Assembly (NCBI GenBank): GCA_963710205.1
Contig: CAVPZG010000007.1
Location: 215,413-279,412, forward strand
Direction: 5' to 3'
DNA length: 64,000 nt
Source of the DNA: Pacificimonas sp963710205
GTDB taxonomy: Bacteria; Pseudomonadota; Alphaproteobacteria; Sphingomonadales; Sphingomonadaceae
The notes under the pieces were generated by a model, which made no database searches, was not told the DNA's origin, and saw only the letters and a program-made list of their open reading frames with translations. The stretch's first letter is position 1; each line of letters starts with the position of its first letter. The translations under genes were made by a program, and so were the position numbers. This document shows positions 1-8,222 of this stretch, piece after piece.

Positions 1-50
1 CGCGCCCTTTTCACCGTGTCGCAATTGGGGATGCCGTACAGCGTGGTCAT
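1..50 (-). CDS. ArsC/Spx-like reductase, N-terminal fragment
   Basis: Only the first 16 codons lie in the window. They read MTTLYGIPNCDTVKRA, the typical start of the ArsC/YffB/Spx thioredoxin-fold family, with a single Cys in the PNCDT motif. The ATG overlaps the purT stop by four bases (ATGA), so the two genes are very probably co-transcribed and translationally coupled. In this family the Cys can be the redox-active residue of an arsenate-reductase-like enzyme, or the protein may have no known substrate. The fragment is too short to choose. Confidence 0.75.
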   Translation of the reverse strand, partial: MTTLYGIPNCDTVKRA

Positions 51-1222
51 GTCTCATCTCCATATTCGATGTTGATCTTGCCTGCGGCAACTCGTGCGGC
101 GGCGCGCGCGTCTTCAACAGTTGCGGCCCGCGCCAGCGCCACGCCCATGCGCCGCCAGGGCCGTGTCGTCGGCTTCCCGAATATGCGGACGTCGACATGA
201 TCCGCAGGCGTTGAGAGCGCCTCCGCAAGCCCCGTAATCCGGAAATCATCGCTCTCCCTATCCGCCAGCACCACCGCACTCGCCGAAGGTCCCCGCAAAC
301 CGATCTCGCCAACCGGCAAGCCCAATATCGACCGCGCGTGCAAATCGAACTCGGTCAAGTCCTGACTGACCAGCGTCACCAGTCCCGTGTCATGCGGACG
401 CGGACTGAGTTCGGAGAAGATGACGTCATCCCCTTTCACGAAAAATTCGACGCCAAACAGTCCAAAGCCGCCAAGCGCATCAACGACTTTCTTCGCCATC
501 TCCTGCGCAGCGGCCAGAGCGGCAGCGGACATTGCCGCAGGCTGCCAGCTTTCCCGGTAATCACCGCGCTCCTGCCGATGACCGACGGGCGCGCAGAAAT
601 GCACGCCGTCCTTTGCCCGCACCGTCAGCAACGTGATCTCGTAATCGAAATCGACGAAACCTTCCGCAATCACCCGCACCCGGTCGCCGCGCATACCCGC
701 TGCCGCATAGTCCCACGCCGCATCGAGCTCCGTGGCATCACTAACCGTGCTTTGCCCTTTGCCCGATGACGACATGACCGGCTTCACGACGAGCGGCAAA
801 CCAACGGCCTTCGCCGCACTCTCCAGTTCCTCGCGGTTTTCGGCATAGCGATAGGGCGACGTCACAAGCTTGAGTTCGCTCGCGGCCAGGTCCCGAATGG
901 CATCGCGGTTCATGGTCAGCTGCGCCGCCCGTGCGGAGGGCACGATGGTGAAGCCTTTCCCTTCGTAATCCGCCAGAATCTCCGTTCGTATCGCCTCTAT
1001 TTCCGGCACGACATAGTCAGGCCGATGTTTCTCAATCACGGCGCCCAGCGCCGCAGCGTCCAGCATGGAGAAGACCTCGGCGGCGTCCGCAACCTGCATC
1101 GCGGGCGCACCCGCATAGGCATCGCAGGCAATGACATGACAACCCAGCCGTTTGGCGGACATCGTGAATTCACGGCCGAGTTCGCCCGATCCCAGCAGCA
1201 ATATCTTGGCGGTCGGTTTCAT
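47..1222 (-). CDS. purT: Formate-dependent phosphoribosylglycinamide formyltransferase 2
   Basis: This ATP-grasp enzyme makes formylglycinamide ribonucleotide from GAR, formate and ATP in de novo purine synthesis, without folate. The protein starts MKPTAKILLLGSGELGREF, carries the ATP-grasp core (VVKPVMSSSGKGQS) and the EFFVKGDDVIFSELSPRPHDTG metal/ATP-binding stretch (about residues 270-290). The frame is open for 53 codons further upstream, but that extension is not PurT-like. The ATG at 1222 gives 391 residues, the usual family length, with an AAGGA about 11 bases upstream. A divergent gene starts 91 bp away, so the intergenic region holds both promoters. Confidence 0.95.
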   Translation of the reverse strand: MKPTAKILLLGSGELGREFTMSAKRLGCHVIACDAYAGAPAMQVADAAEVFSMLDAAALGAVIEKHRPDYVVPEIEAIRTEILADYEGKGFTIVPSARAAQLTMNRDAIRDLAASELKLVTSPYRYAENREELESAAKAVGLPLVVKPVMSSSGKGQSTVSDATELDAAWDYAAAGMRGDRVRVIAEGFVDFDYEITLLTVRAKDGVHFCAPVGHRQERGDYRESWQPAAMSAAALAAAQEMAKKVVDALGGFGLFGVEFFVKGDDVIFSELSPRPHDTGLVTLVSQDLTEFDLHARSILGLPVGEIGLRGPSASAVVLADRESDDFRITGLAEALSTPADHVDVRIFGKPTTRPWRRMGVALARAATVEDARAAARVAAGKINIEYGDET

Positions 1223-1313
1223 CTTCGGGTCGAAGTCCTTCTGGCTGCGGTGCGATAAGGCCCTAAACGGAATAATACTGAAACACAGCCCTTCCGATGA
1301 AAAGGATATCGTC

Positions 1314-1658
1314 ATGCCGCATCTCCTCGCCGAGCACAGCAAGGACAAGCACACGCGCAATGCCATCCCGGCGTTATTCAACTCGCTAATGGCGATTTGC
1401 GAAGCCAGTCCGGTCCTGGAAGCGGAAAACGTGAAACTACGCGCACACGGATTTGCCAGCTATCTGGTTGGCGGCGACATTCGTCCGTTTCTTCATCTTT
1501 CACTCGCCATGATGGATGGTCGCAGTGACGCGGAAAAGATGGAATTGTCGGACGCCATGCTTGCCGCCGCCATCGATGTCATGCCGGATGATACGGAAAT
1601 CACCGTCGAAACCCGCGACACGCATCGCGCTTCCTACAGAAAGCGTACAGGCCGCTAA
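1314..1658 (+). CDS. 5-carboxymethyl-2-hydroxymuconate isomerase-like protein
   Basis: The 114-residue protein begins MPHLLAEHS. An N-terminal Pro after the initiator Met is the catalytic base of the tautomerase superfamily, and the length and MPHxxxE start match the CHMI (HpaF) branch. HpaF isomerises a homoprotocatechuate breakdown product, but no other hpa gene is nearby, so the substrate here is unknown. The frame is open for another 54 codons upstream, which run through the purT start on the other strand. The ATG at 1314 has an AAAGGA-like site upstream and gives the conserved N-terminus. The stop overlaps the convergent endonuclease III stop by four bases. Confidence 0.75.
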   Translation: MPHLLAEHSKDKHTRNAIPALFNSLMAICEASPVLEAENVKLRAHGFASYLVGGDIRPFLHLSLAMMDGRSDAEKMELSDAMLAAAIDVMPDDTEITVETRDTHRASYRKRTGR

Positions 1659-2344
1659 GCGGTCTTGTCAGGCCAAAGACAAAGATCGTTCAGAAAACAG
1701 CTTTCGCATTTCGGCGCTCGGCTGGTGCAAACCTTCTTGCCGAACTGGATCAGCCAGAAATGACCCTCGGCCTTGGCCCAGTCCGGCGCGCGTTCTTCCA
1801 GTCGCTCGGCAACCTTCGCTTCGGTCTTTCCGGGCGCAAGTCCCGTCCGGTTGCAGACCCGGCCCACATGCGTATCGACTGCAATCACGTCGGCGCCAAA
1901 GGTGAAGCTCATGACGATATCGGCGCATTTCCTGCCGATCCCCGGCATCTCGAGCAGCCCGGCGCGCGTGTCCGGCACGATCCCCTTCCGCTCAATCAGG
2001 GCCGCGCAGAATTTGCGGATCGACCTGGCCTTGTTGTTGTAAAGCCCCGCCGGACGGATCGCCTCGATCAGCGCCTCGTCTGACAATCGCAGCATTTGCT
2101 CAGGTGTCTGCGCCAGCGCAAATAATGCGTTCGTCGCCTTTGCGGTATTGGAATCGAGCGACTGTGCCGACAACATGCAGGCCACGCAGGATCGAAACGC
2201 GTCCGGCTGACCCTTTGGTCCTTTCGCCCCGCCATTTTCGCCGCGCCAGTTGCCTGGCATCGCGTCCGAGAGCCGGCGAAACATGGCCTCGACGTCCGCA
2301 TCGGACAGTTCACGCATTTGGGATTTCGATTCTGACCTGTCCAT
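1655..2344 (-). CDS. nth: Endonuclease III-type DNA glycosylase/AP lyase
   Basis: This is a base-excision repair enzyme of the helix-hairpin-helix GPD family. The HhH motif MPGIGRKCADIV contains the expected Lys nucleophile, and DTHVGRV holds the expected catalytic Asp. The C-terminal iron-sulfur loop is C-x6-C-x2-C-x5-C (CTSRAPKCESCFLNDLC). Endonuclease III acts on oxidised pyrimidines. At 229 residues it is slightly longer than E. coli Nth because of a polar N-terminus. It lies three bases downstream of a second HhH-GPD gene, so the two are probably co-transcribed paralogues with different substrates. Confidence 0.88.
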   Translation of the reverse strand: MDRSESKSQMRELSDADVEAMFRRLSDAMPGNWRGENGGAKGPKGQPDAFRSCVACMLSAQSLDSNTAKATNALFALAQTPEQMLRLSDEALIEAIRPAGLYNNKARSIRKFCAALIERKGIVPDTRAGLLEMPGIGRKCADIVMSFTFGADVIAVDTHVGRVCNRTGLAPGKTEAKVAERLEERAPDWAKAEGHFWLIQFGKKVCTSRAPKCESCFLNDLCLWPDKTA

Positions 2345-2347
2345 GTC

Positions 2348-3073
2348 CTATCGAACGCGCCCATCCGGCGCGGGTTCAACGCCCACCTTGTCGCACAGGT
2401 CCGCAACCGGACAGTCGGCGCATTTCGGATGCTTCGGCCTGCAATAGGTCTGACCAAGACTTTTCATAAGCATATGATGTTCATCCATGTCCATTGGCGA
2501 CCAGTCCGGCGGTAACAGGCGCATGATGGTGTCATAGGCCCGTGCCGTATCGGCCTTTGGCGGCACGAACCCCAGCCGCTGCAAGATGCGCCGGTGATGG
2601 GAATCGATCACCATCGCCGCCCGGTTCATGCTGCTGGCATTGATAACGCCCGCACTGATCTTGCGCCCGACACCAGGCAGCGTTTCCAGCCAGGCCATCG
2701 CGTCGGCAACGGGCAGGTTGTGAATATGATCGAGCGTAACGCTTCCACGTTCTTCCGCGATTGTGGACAAACACGCCTTCAGCCTTTCCGCGGACATTTG
2801 CGGAAAGGTCTGATCCGTCAGAAAAGGTTTGATCTCGGCTATATCCGCAGCCGCTGCTGCATCCCAGTCGCCGAAATGAGCCAGCAATGCATGCGTTGCC
2901 CGGTTCGATACCGCAGTCCGCGTCTGCGCACCGATGACGCCCTGAACCAATTGCCAGACGGGGCCGGATCTCTCCGCAACCGGGCGGAAAGCCCGCCCGA
3001 ACCGGGCGATCAGCAGGGACTGTATTTCAGCGAGTTTCGCGGTTCGTTCGTCGGGGCCCAGGTTCAATTGCAT
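2348..3073 (-). CDS. HhH-GPD base-excision DNA repair protein (second endonuclease III-like)
   Basis: This is a paralogue of the neighbouring Nth. LPGVGRKISAGVI carries the Lys position, VIDSHHRRIL carries the Asp, and the C-terminal cluster CRPKHPKCADCPVADLC has the C-x6-C-x2-C-x5-C spacing of a 4Fe-4S loop. The sequence between them differs strongly from Nth (DSHHRR instead of DTHVGR), which suggests another lesion preference. Start: ATG at 3073; a TTG two codons earlier is the alternative. It follows guaA by 18 bases, so guaA and the two glycosylases may form one operon. The exact substrate cannot be read from the sequence. Confidence 0.82.
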   Translation of the reverse strand: MQLNLGPDERTAKLAEIQSLLIARFGRAFRPVAERSGPVWQLVQGVIGAQTRTAVSNRATHALLAHFGDWDAAAAADIAEIKPFLTDQTFPQMSAERLKACLSTIAEERGSVTLDHIHNLPVADAMAWLETLPGVGRKISAGVINASSMNRAAMVIDSHHRRILQRLGFVPPKADTARAYDTIMRLLPPDWSPMDMDEHHMLMKSLGQTYCRPKHPKCADCPVADLCDKVGVEPAPDGRVR

Positions 3074-3091
3074 CCACAAACAGCAGGTATG

Positions 3092-4651
3092 CTACTCCCA
3101 CTCGATCGTGCCCGGTGGCTTGGACGTATAGTCGTAAACCACGCGGTTGATGCCCTTTACCTCATTCACGATACGCGTAGCGACGTTTGACAGGAAACTG
3201 GAATCAAACGGATAAACATCCGCCGTCATGCCGTCTGTGGACGTTACGGCGCGCAGGCCGCAAACGCGGTCGTAGGTTCGGTGGTCACCCATGACGCCGA
3301 CCGTGCGGACCGGCAGCAGCACGGCAAAGGCCTGCCAGATCGCGTCGTAGAGGCCCGCCTTCCTGATCTCGTCCAGATAAATGGCGTCCGCCTTCCGCAG
3401 GATATCGCAGGCTTCCTTGGTGACTTCGCCAGGAATGCGGATGGCAAGCCCCGGTCCCGGAAACGGATGCCGCCCCACAAACGGTTCCGGCAGGCCGAGT
3501 TCGCGGCCCAGTTCGCGGACCTCGTCCTTGAACAGTTCACGCAGCGGTTCAACGAGATCCATCTTCATGCGTTCAGGCAGGCCGCCGACATTATGGTGCG
3601 ACTTGATGGTAACGCTCGGACCGCCGGTAAAGGAAACGCTTTCAATCACATCTGGATAGAGTGTGCCCTGCGCCAGAAAATCCGCGCCGCCGATCTTCTC
3701 CGCTTCCTCGTCGAACACATCGATGAAGGTTGCGCCGATGAACTTACGCTTTTTCTCAGGATCATCGACACCCTCAAGGCCGGCGAGGAAACGCTGTTCC
3801 GCATCCACGTGCACCAGCGGCATGTCATAATGCCCTCTGAACAGGCTGACGACCTGCTCCGCCTCTCCTTGCCTGAGCAGGCCGTGGTCGACGAAAACGC
3901 AGGTCAGCTGGTCGCCAATCGCTTCGTGGATCAAGACGGCTGCGACAGAAGAATCGACGCCTCCAGACAGGCCGCAGATCACTTTTCGGTCGCCGACCTG
4001 TTCGCGGATTTCCGCGATCTTCTGTGCGCGGAATTCGGCCATCGTCCATTCCTCGGAAATGGAGCAAATATGGCGTGCGAAATTGGCAATCAGCTTCCCC
4101 CCATCCGGCGTGTGCACGACTTCGGGATGGAATTGCACGCCATAGAATTTGCGCGCTTCATCAGCAACGGCGGCAAAGGGTGCCCCATCCGACGCCGCGA
4201 CGACCTCAAAACCGTCAGGCAGATTATCGACCTTGTCGCCGTGGCTCATCCAGACCTGATGGCGTTCGCCCGGCTGCCATAGGCCATCAAACAGCGCGCA
4301 GCGCTTCTCCACGTTGATAAAGGCCCGCCCAAATTCACCCATATCGGCATTTTCGACACTGCCGCCCAGCTGGTTCACCATGACCTGCTGGCCGTAACAA
4401 ATGCCGAAGACAGGGACACCGGCGGTCAGGAATTTCTGGGGAATCCCGGGCGCATCCGCGTTGGTGACGCTGTCGGGACCACCCGACAATATGATGCCTT
4501 TTGGCTGCAGCCGTTCAAATGCCTCTTCCGCTTTGGAATAGGGCGCGATTTCCGAATAAACTCCGGCCTCGCGTACCCTGCGGGCGATCAGCTGCGTGAC
4601 CTGGCTGCCGAAGTCGACGACAAGGATGGTTTCCGTGGGTGTGACGCTCAT
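3092..4651 (-). CDS. guaA: GMP synthase (glutamine-hydrolysing)
   Basis: This enzyme converts XMP to GMP using glutamine and ATP, the last step of guanine nucleotide synthesis. The N-terminal class I glutamine amidotransferase has GICYGQQ with the nucleophilic Cys (about residue 84) and FHPEVVHT with the catalytic His. The PP-loop SGGVDSS follows at about residue 229. The C-terminal dimerisation domain ends in PPGTIEWE, the conserved GuaA C-terminus. At 519 residues it has the usual length. Confidence 0.97.
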   Translation of the reverse strand: MSVTPTETILVVDFGSQVTQLIARRVREAGVYSEIAPYSKAEEAFERLQPKGIILSGGPDSVTNADAPGIPQKFLTAGVPVFGICYGQQVMVNQLGGSVENADMGEFGRAFINVEKRCALFDGLWQPGERHQVWMSHGDKVDNLPDGFEVVAASDGAPFAAVADEARKFYGVQFHPEVVHTPDGGKLIANFARHICSISEEWTMAEFRAQKIAEIREQVGDRKVICGLSGGVDSSVAAVLIHEAIGDQLTCVFVDHGLLRQGEAEQVVSLFRGHYDMPLVHVDAEQRFLAGLEGVDDPEKKRKFIGATFIDVFDEEAEKIGGADFLAQGTLYPDVIESVSFTGGPSVTIKSHHNVGGLPERMKMDLVEPLRELFKDEVRELGRELGLPEPFVGRHPFPGPGLAIRIPGEVTKEACDILRKADAIYLDEIRKAGLYDAIWQAFAVLLPVRTVGVMGDHRTYDRVCGLRAVTSTDGMTADVYPFDSSFLSNVATRIVNEVKGINRVVYDYTSKPPGTIEWE

Positions 4652-4697
4652 GCGAAGGGCGTTACGCGGGGCACGGGATTCTGTCTAGCGCGTGCGC

Positions 4698-5282
4698 TCA
4701 GCCAAAACGGAAACCGGTCACGCGGCCATCTTCCGCGAAACAGGTAAAGCGCGAAAAGGACTGCCGGTCGCCGGCATCGCTGCTGTCGATTGTCCCCGTG
4801 ACGCGATAATCGCGGCCTTCCCGGGCAACATCCTCAATCAACGAAACGCGCGCGTCGGCCCCGTATCGGCTGCCCAGATCTTCCGCTTCGCGTGCGCAGG
4901 ATTGTACCGCCGCCCGTTCCGAGGGGAAGCGGTCTGCATAACGTGGATCGATGCGTGCCCAGCCGTCGGAATTTGTCCAGCCATCATCCGTGCGCCTTTC
5001 GCGGTCGTCCGGATAGCGCTCTTCAGGATAACGGTCCTCTGGATATGGCGCTGGCGGCAGGGGCGTGCCGCGCCGTTCATCCCGGTCCTTCTTGCCGCTA
5101 TTGGCAATCCCTATGATCGCCCCCAGCACGGCCGCGCCGATGATGGCATCGCCCAGATCGAAACCGTCATGGTGTCGCCGGTGTCTGTGCCGGTCGCGGG
5201 CATCGGCTCCGGTTGCGAAAGCAGACGCAATTCCCGTCACGAACAGGATCGCGATCAGCGCGAGGCGCAGGCTGGTAAACAT
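4698..5282 (-). CDS. Secreted or periplasmic protein with His/Arg-rich segment, function unknown
   Basis: The 194-residue protein has a clear signal peptide (MFTSLRLALIAILFVTGIASAFA). It then has a basic His/Arg cluster (RDRHRHRRHHDG) and a Gly/Ala-rich stretch (GDAIIGAAVLGAIIGIANSGKKDRD) resembling a glycine-zipper segment, and a Pro/Arg/Glu-rich linker. The C-terminal ~90 residues form a globular-looking domain with two Cys (SCAREAED, FTCFAEDG) that could form a disulfide. Proteins with this layout are common in sphingomonads but I know no assigned function. It lies 46 bases upstream of guaA on the same strand. Confidence 0.7.
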   Translation of the reverse strand: MFTSLRLALIAILFVTGIASAFATGADARDRHRHRRHHDGFDLGDAIIGAAVLGAIIGIANSGKKDRDERRGTPLPPAPYPEDRYPEERYPDDRERRTDDGWTNSDGWARIDPRYADRFPSERAAVQSCAREAEDLGSRYGADARVSLIEDVAREGRDYRVTGTIDSSDAGDRQSFSRFTCFAEDGRVTGFRFG

Positions 5283-5350
5283 GATCGGATTGCCCTCCGT
5301 TGAATGACGCGGCGCCCTGCCAGACCTCGGGTGTACCCTTGCTGAACCGA

Positions 5351-5785
5351 TCAGGCCATCAGTGCCGACAGACCTGACCGCCAGTTATCTGGCAAAGGCA
5401 TCGGCCTGCGCGCTTGACGGTCGACATATACATGAACGAAAAATCCCTCAGCCGCCGCGTCCTCCATATCTTTGGCGAAGATTCCGACTTCATAGCGTAC
5501 GCTCGATGTTCCAAGCCTTGCTACCCGCACGCCCGCTTCGACGGCCTGAGGAAAGGCCAGCGGCGCGGCATAGCGACAGCCCGTTTCCACCACGAGCCCG
5601 ATCATCGGTCCCGACTCCAGCTCAAGCAGACCTGCTTCAATCAGGTGCGCGTTAACGGCGGTATCGAACCAGCTGTAGTAAACGGTATTGTTCACATGGC
5701 CGTAGATGTCGTTGTCCGCCCAGCGTGTGACGATCGGATACAGGACCGGATAGGCGGAGCGCGGCCGCAATGGTGTCCTGTTCAT
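5351..5785 (-). CDS. Acyl-CoA thioesterase, 4-hydroxybenzoyl-CoA thioesterase (YbgC) type
   Basis: This is a hotdog-fold thioesterase. The motif RWADNDIYGHVNNTVYYSWFD is the 4HBT signature, with the Asp expected at the active site. The start is placed at the ATG at 5785 (MNRTPLRPRS), ten bases past the stop of the alcohol dehydrogenase; in-frame ATGs at 5812 and 5827 would overlap that gene and are the alternatives. It presumably hydrolyses an acyl-CoA and may be co-transcribed with the dehydrogenase. The natural acyl-CoA is not evident. Confidence 0.8.
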   Translation of the reverse strand: MNRTPLRPRSAYPVLYPIVTRWADNDIYGHVNNTVYYSWFDTAVNAHLIEAGLLELESGPMIGLVVETGCRYAAPLAFPQAVEAGVRVARLGTSSVRYEVGIFAKDMEDAAAEGFFVHVYVDRQARRPMPLPDNWRSGLSALMA

Positions 5786-5795
5786 GCCGCTGCGT

Positions 5796-6938
5796 TCACA
5801 GGGCTGCCTCATATAGGCGCCGCGCATCGGCGCGGGTGATCGCCGCGGGATTGTTCACCAGCAGGCGTTCCTGCTTCATCGCTTCGTCCGCCAGCAGATC
5901 GAGATGCTCTGAGCCAACCCCGACATCCCGCAGCCGTGGGCTCAGCCCCGTATCAAAGGCAATCGCACGCAGCGCCTCGACAAATCCCTGCGCGCGGCCC
6001 TGCGTACCCAGCGCGCCAAGTTTCGGGTCCAGCTCGACAGCCAGCTCCGCGTAAAGGTCCCGCGCGGCCTCCATATTATGCCCCAGCACGTGCGGCAGCA
6101 TCAACGCGTTGGACAGTCCATGCGGTACATGAAAATGTCCGCCCAGCGGATAAGCAAGCGCATGAACACCAGCAACCGGTGCGTTGGAGAAGGCGACACC
6201 CGCCAGATGCGCGCCCAGCAGCATGGCGCCCCGGGCGTCGCGGTCATCCGGTTTATCGCAGGCCGCGCGGATGTTGGCCGCGAGTATCCGCAGAGCTTCC
6301 CGTGCCAGCGCGTCCGAAAGCGGATTCTTCAGGCGTTTCGAGGTATACGCCTCAATGGCGTGAACCATGGCGTCGATGCCTGTCGCCGCTGTGACATGGC
6401 GCGGCAATGCAAGGGTCAGGTCCGCATCCAGTACCGCCCAGTCGGCATAAAGTGCGGGCGAGACGATGCCCTTTTTCTCCGCACCTCCGACCGTCAGAAT
6501 GGCAATCGGTGTCGCTTCCGATCCCGTTCCCGCGGTTGTCGGGACAAGAACGAGCGGCAGGCGTTTGCCGTTCGCCATATCGACGCCATATATGTCGTTC
6601 AGCGCATCGCCGGAGCCGATCAGATAGGCTGCCGTCTTGGCGACATCCATCGGGCTGCCGCCGCCGAAACCAACAACCGCGACGGCACCGGCTTCCCGCC
6701 CCATCGCTGCCGCAGCCTCGACCGTCGCTGCGCTCGGGTCGGCTTCAACCGCATCGAAGATGGCGATCCGGCGGTCCGACAGACCATCCAGCGCTTCGTT
6801 CACCAGGCCGAGCGCGCGGACGGTCGTATCGGTCACGAATAGAACGGGGCCTGCGGGAACGAGGTCGCCGAGCCGTCCTGCGCTCCCCGCACCGGAAACG
6901 ACTCGCGGGCCGTAATTGAACTGAAAAGACTGGGTCAT
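5796..6938 (-). CDS. Iron-containing alcohol dehydrogenase
   Basis: This is a group III alcohol dehydrogenase. The N-terminal half has the NAD(P)-binding GGGSPMDVAKTAAYL segment. The C-terminal half has the metal-ligand region: D-x3-H in GIDAMVHAIEAY, then HALAYPLGGHFHVPHGLSNALMLPHVL with further His ligands. Start: ATG at 6938 (MTQSFQFNYGPRVV), which matches the family N-terminus; the frame is open 16 codons further. At 380 residues it is of normal length. The substrate is unknown; family members act on simple alcohols, 1,3-propanediol, maleylacetate or hydroxyacids. The thioesterase gene follows directly. Confidence 0.88.
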   Translation of the reverse strand: MTQSFQFNYGPRVVSGAGSAGRLGDLVPAGPVLFVTDTTVRALGLVNEALDGLSDRRIAIFDAVEADPSAATVEAAAAMGREAGAVAVVGFGGGSPMDVAKTAAYLIGSGDALNDIYGVDMANGKRLPLVLVPTTAGTGSEATPIAILTVGGAEKKGIVSPALYADWAVLDADLTLALPRHVTAATGIDAMVHAIEAYTSKRLKNPLSDALAREALRILAANIRAACDKPDDRDARGAMLLGAHLAGVAFSNAPVAGVHALAYPLGGHFHVPHGLSNALMLPHVLGHNMEAARDLYAELAVELDPKLGALGTQGRAQGFVEALRAIAFDTGLSPRLRDVGVGSEHLDLLADEAMKQERLLVNNPAAITRADARRLYEAAL

Positions 6939-7138
6939 GCTGCCATTTGTGGTCGAATCAAGGGAAGCGCGCAAGGTTTCGCACAACTCGTCCCATGTTC
7001 TGCACGCCCCCGCGACTCGCGCAGTTCGGCAGGGCGACTCGTCATCAACAGTCTTTTAATGTAATCATGGCAGTTACGGGGTGTTGAGGTGAGTCGCTGA
7101 TACCGGACTGCAAGTGTGTTGGCGTCGTTTTTTGGGGA

Positions 7139-7627
7139 ATGTCCATGTTGGGTAGCGCGCAACTCAGTCTTCGCGGCGATCAGAATGCAGAGGCATCCAC
7201 TCCACTCCGATCCGTACTCCCCGAAGGTGATCGCCGCAATGACGGCCAGTGCCTTGCCTTGGTCCGGTCTCTGGCAGGTGACATGCCGCTTCGCCTTGCC
7301 GCTGCAAGTCCGGACGACCGTCCATCCTTGACGGGGGCAGTCATGCGGCTGCGTCGTTTTGTGCGTTTCTATCCTGCTTTCACGGGGGCGGCCTTATTCG
7401 CAACTGATGGCAAACTGATCGCCAGCGCCGATTTCCGCACCATTGAACAGCCTGTGGAAAGCGATCTGTTCTGGAGTGAGCAGGCAACGCTCGCCCTTGG
7501 TGTGACGACGGACGAAGTACTCGCCCGCGCAGTTTCCCCGTTCGGCAGTGACGCGCTTCTTTATGCCAACGTCCATTGCCCGCGCGGAACGAACAGCTGC
7601 GGGATCGTTGTCACGCGTCTGCGCTAA
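7139..7627 (+). CDS. Hypothetical protein with a PAS/Cache-like segment
   Basis: The 162-residue protein has no signal peptide. The middle (FYPAFTGAALFATDGKLIASADFRTIEQPVESDLFW) resembles the ligand-binding core of Cache/PAS sensor domains, which often show Y-P-x-x-x-x-x-x-x-x-DGKLIAS. It has no output domain, so if the resemblance is real it would be a stand-alone sensor or partner module. It is followed immediately by a strong bidirectional terminator shared with the convergent ribosomal operon. A second ATG two codons downstream (7145) is possible. The domain call is inference. Confidence 0.6.
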   Translation: MSMLGSAQLSLRGDQNAEASTPLRSVLPEGDRRNDGQCLALVRSLAGDMPLRLAAASPDDRPSLTGAVMRLRRFVRFYPAFTGAALFATDGKLIASADFRTIEQPVESDLFWSEQATLALGVTTDEVLARAVSPFGSDALLYANVHCPRGTNSCGIVVTRLR

Positions 7628-7642
7628 CGGGGACGTTCCAAC

Positions 7643-7684
7643 AAAAAAGGGCCGGTGAGCGATACGCTCACCGGCCCTTTTTTT
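7643..7684. terminator. Bidirectional Rho-independent terminator
   Basis: A perfect 12-bp stem (GGGCCGGTGAGC at 7649-7660, its complement at 7666-7677) encloses a five-base loop. A run of six A lies on the left and seven T on the right, so it can terminate both the plus-strand gene ending at 7627 and the minus-strand ribosomal superoperon after rplQ. Confidence 0.9.
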
Positions 7685-7704
7685 ATAGGCTTACCGATCC
7701 CGAA

Positions 7705-8127
7705 TCAGGCAGCTTCATCCATATCGTCATCGGACTGCACCGGGCCGGAATCCTGACCCTTCGCTTCCGTGTCGCGGTCGACAAATTCGATAATCGCCAT
7801 AGGCGCCGCATCCGACTGACGCATACCGAGCTTCAAAACACGCGTGTAGCCGCCGGGACGATCGGAATAACGATCCGCCAACACTTCAAACAGTTTCTTC
7901 AACTGGGTCTCGTCCATCAGACGGGACATGGCGAGGCGGCGATTGGAAAGACCGCCCTTCTTGGCCAGCGTCACCAGTTTCTCGACATAAGGACGCAGCG
8001 CCTTCGCCTTTGGCAGCGTGGTCTTGATCTGTTCATGCTTGATCAGCGCCGCCGCCATATTCCGCATCAGTGCGATGCGGTGGCTGGAAGTCCGCTGTAG
8101 TTTCGGTTGTCCGTGACGATGACGCAT
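7705..8127 (-). CDS. rplQ: 50S ribosomal protein L17
   Basis: The start MRHRHGQPKLQRTSSHRIALMRNMAAALIKHEQIKTTLPKAKALRPYVEKLVTLA is diagnostic for L17, which sits near the peptide exit tunnel of the large subunit. At 140 residues it has an acidic C-terminal tail (SDDDMDEAA) as in many alphaproteobacteria. It is the last gene of the rpsL-to-rplQ superoperon, 95 bases downstream of rpoA and directly before the bidirectional terminator. Confidence 0.97.
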   Translation of the reverse strand: MRHRHGQPKLQRTSSHRIALMRNMAAALIKHEQIKTTLPKAKALRPYVEKLVTLAKKGGLSNRRLAMSRLMDETQLKKLFEVLADRYSDRPGGYTRVLKLGMRQSDAAPMAIIEFVDRDTEAKGQDSGPVQSDDDMDEAA

Positions 8128-8222
8128 GATTATTTCCTTTGTTTATAAAGGGGCCGTATCAGGTACCCCAGAACAGGCGGCATAAAACGGGTAGCCGCCC
8201 ATGACCCGTATGAGAACCGGCG

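Noticed and set aside
1152..1313. N-terminal extension of the CHMI-like protein
   Set aside because: It runs through the divergent purT start and would remove the N-terminal Pro needed for tautomerase activity.
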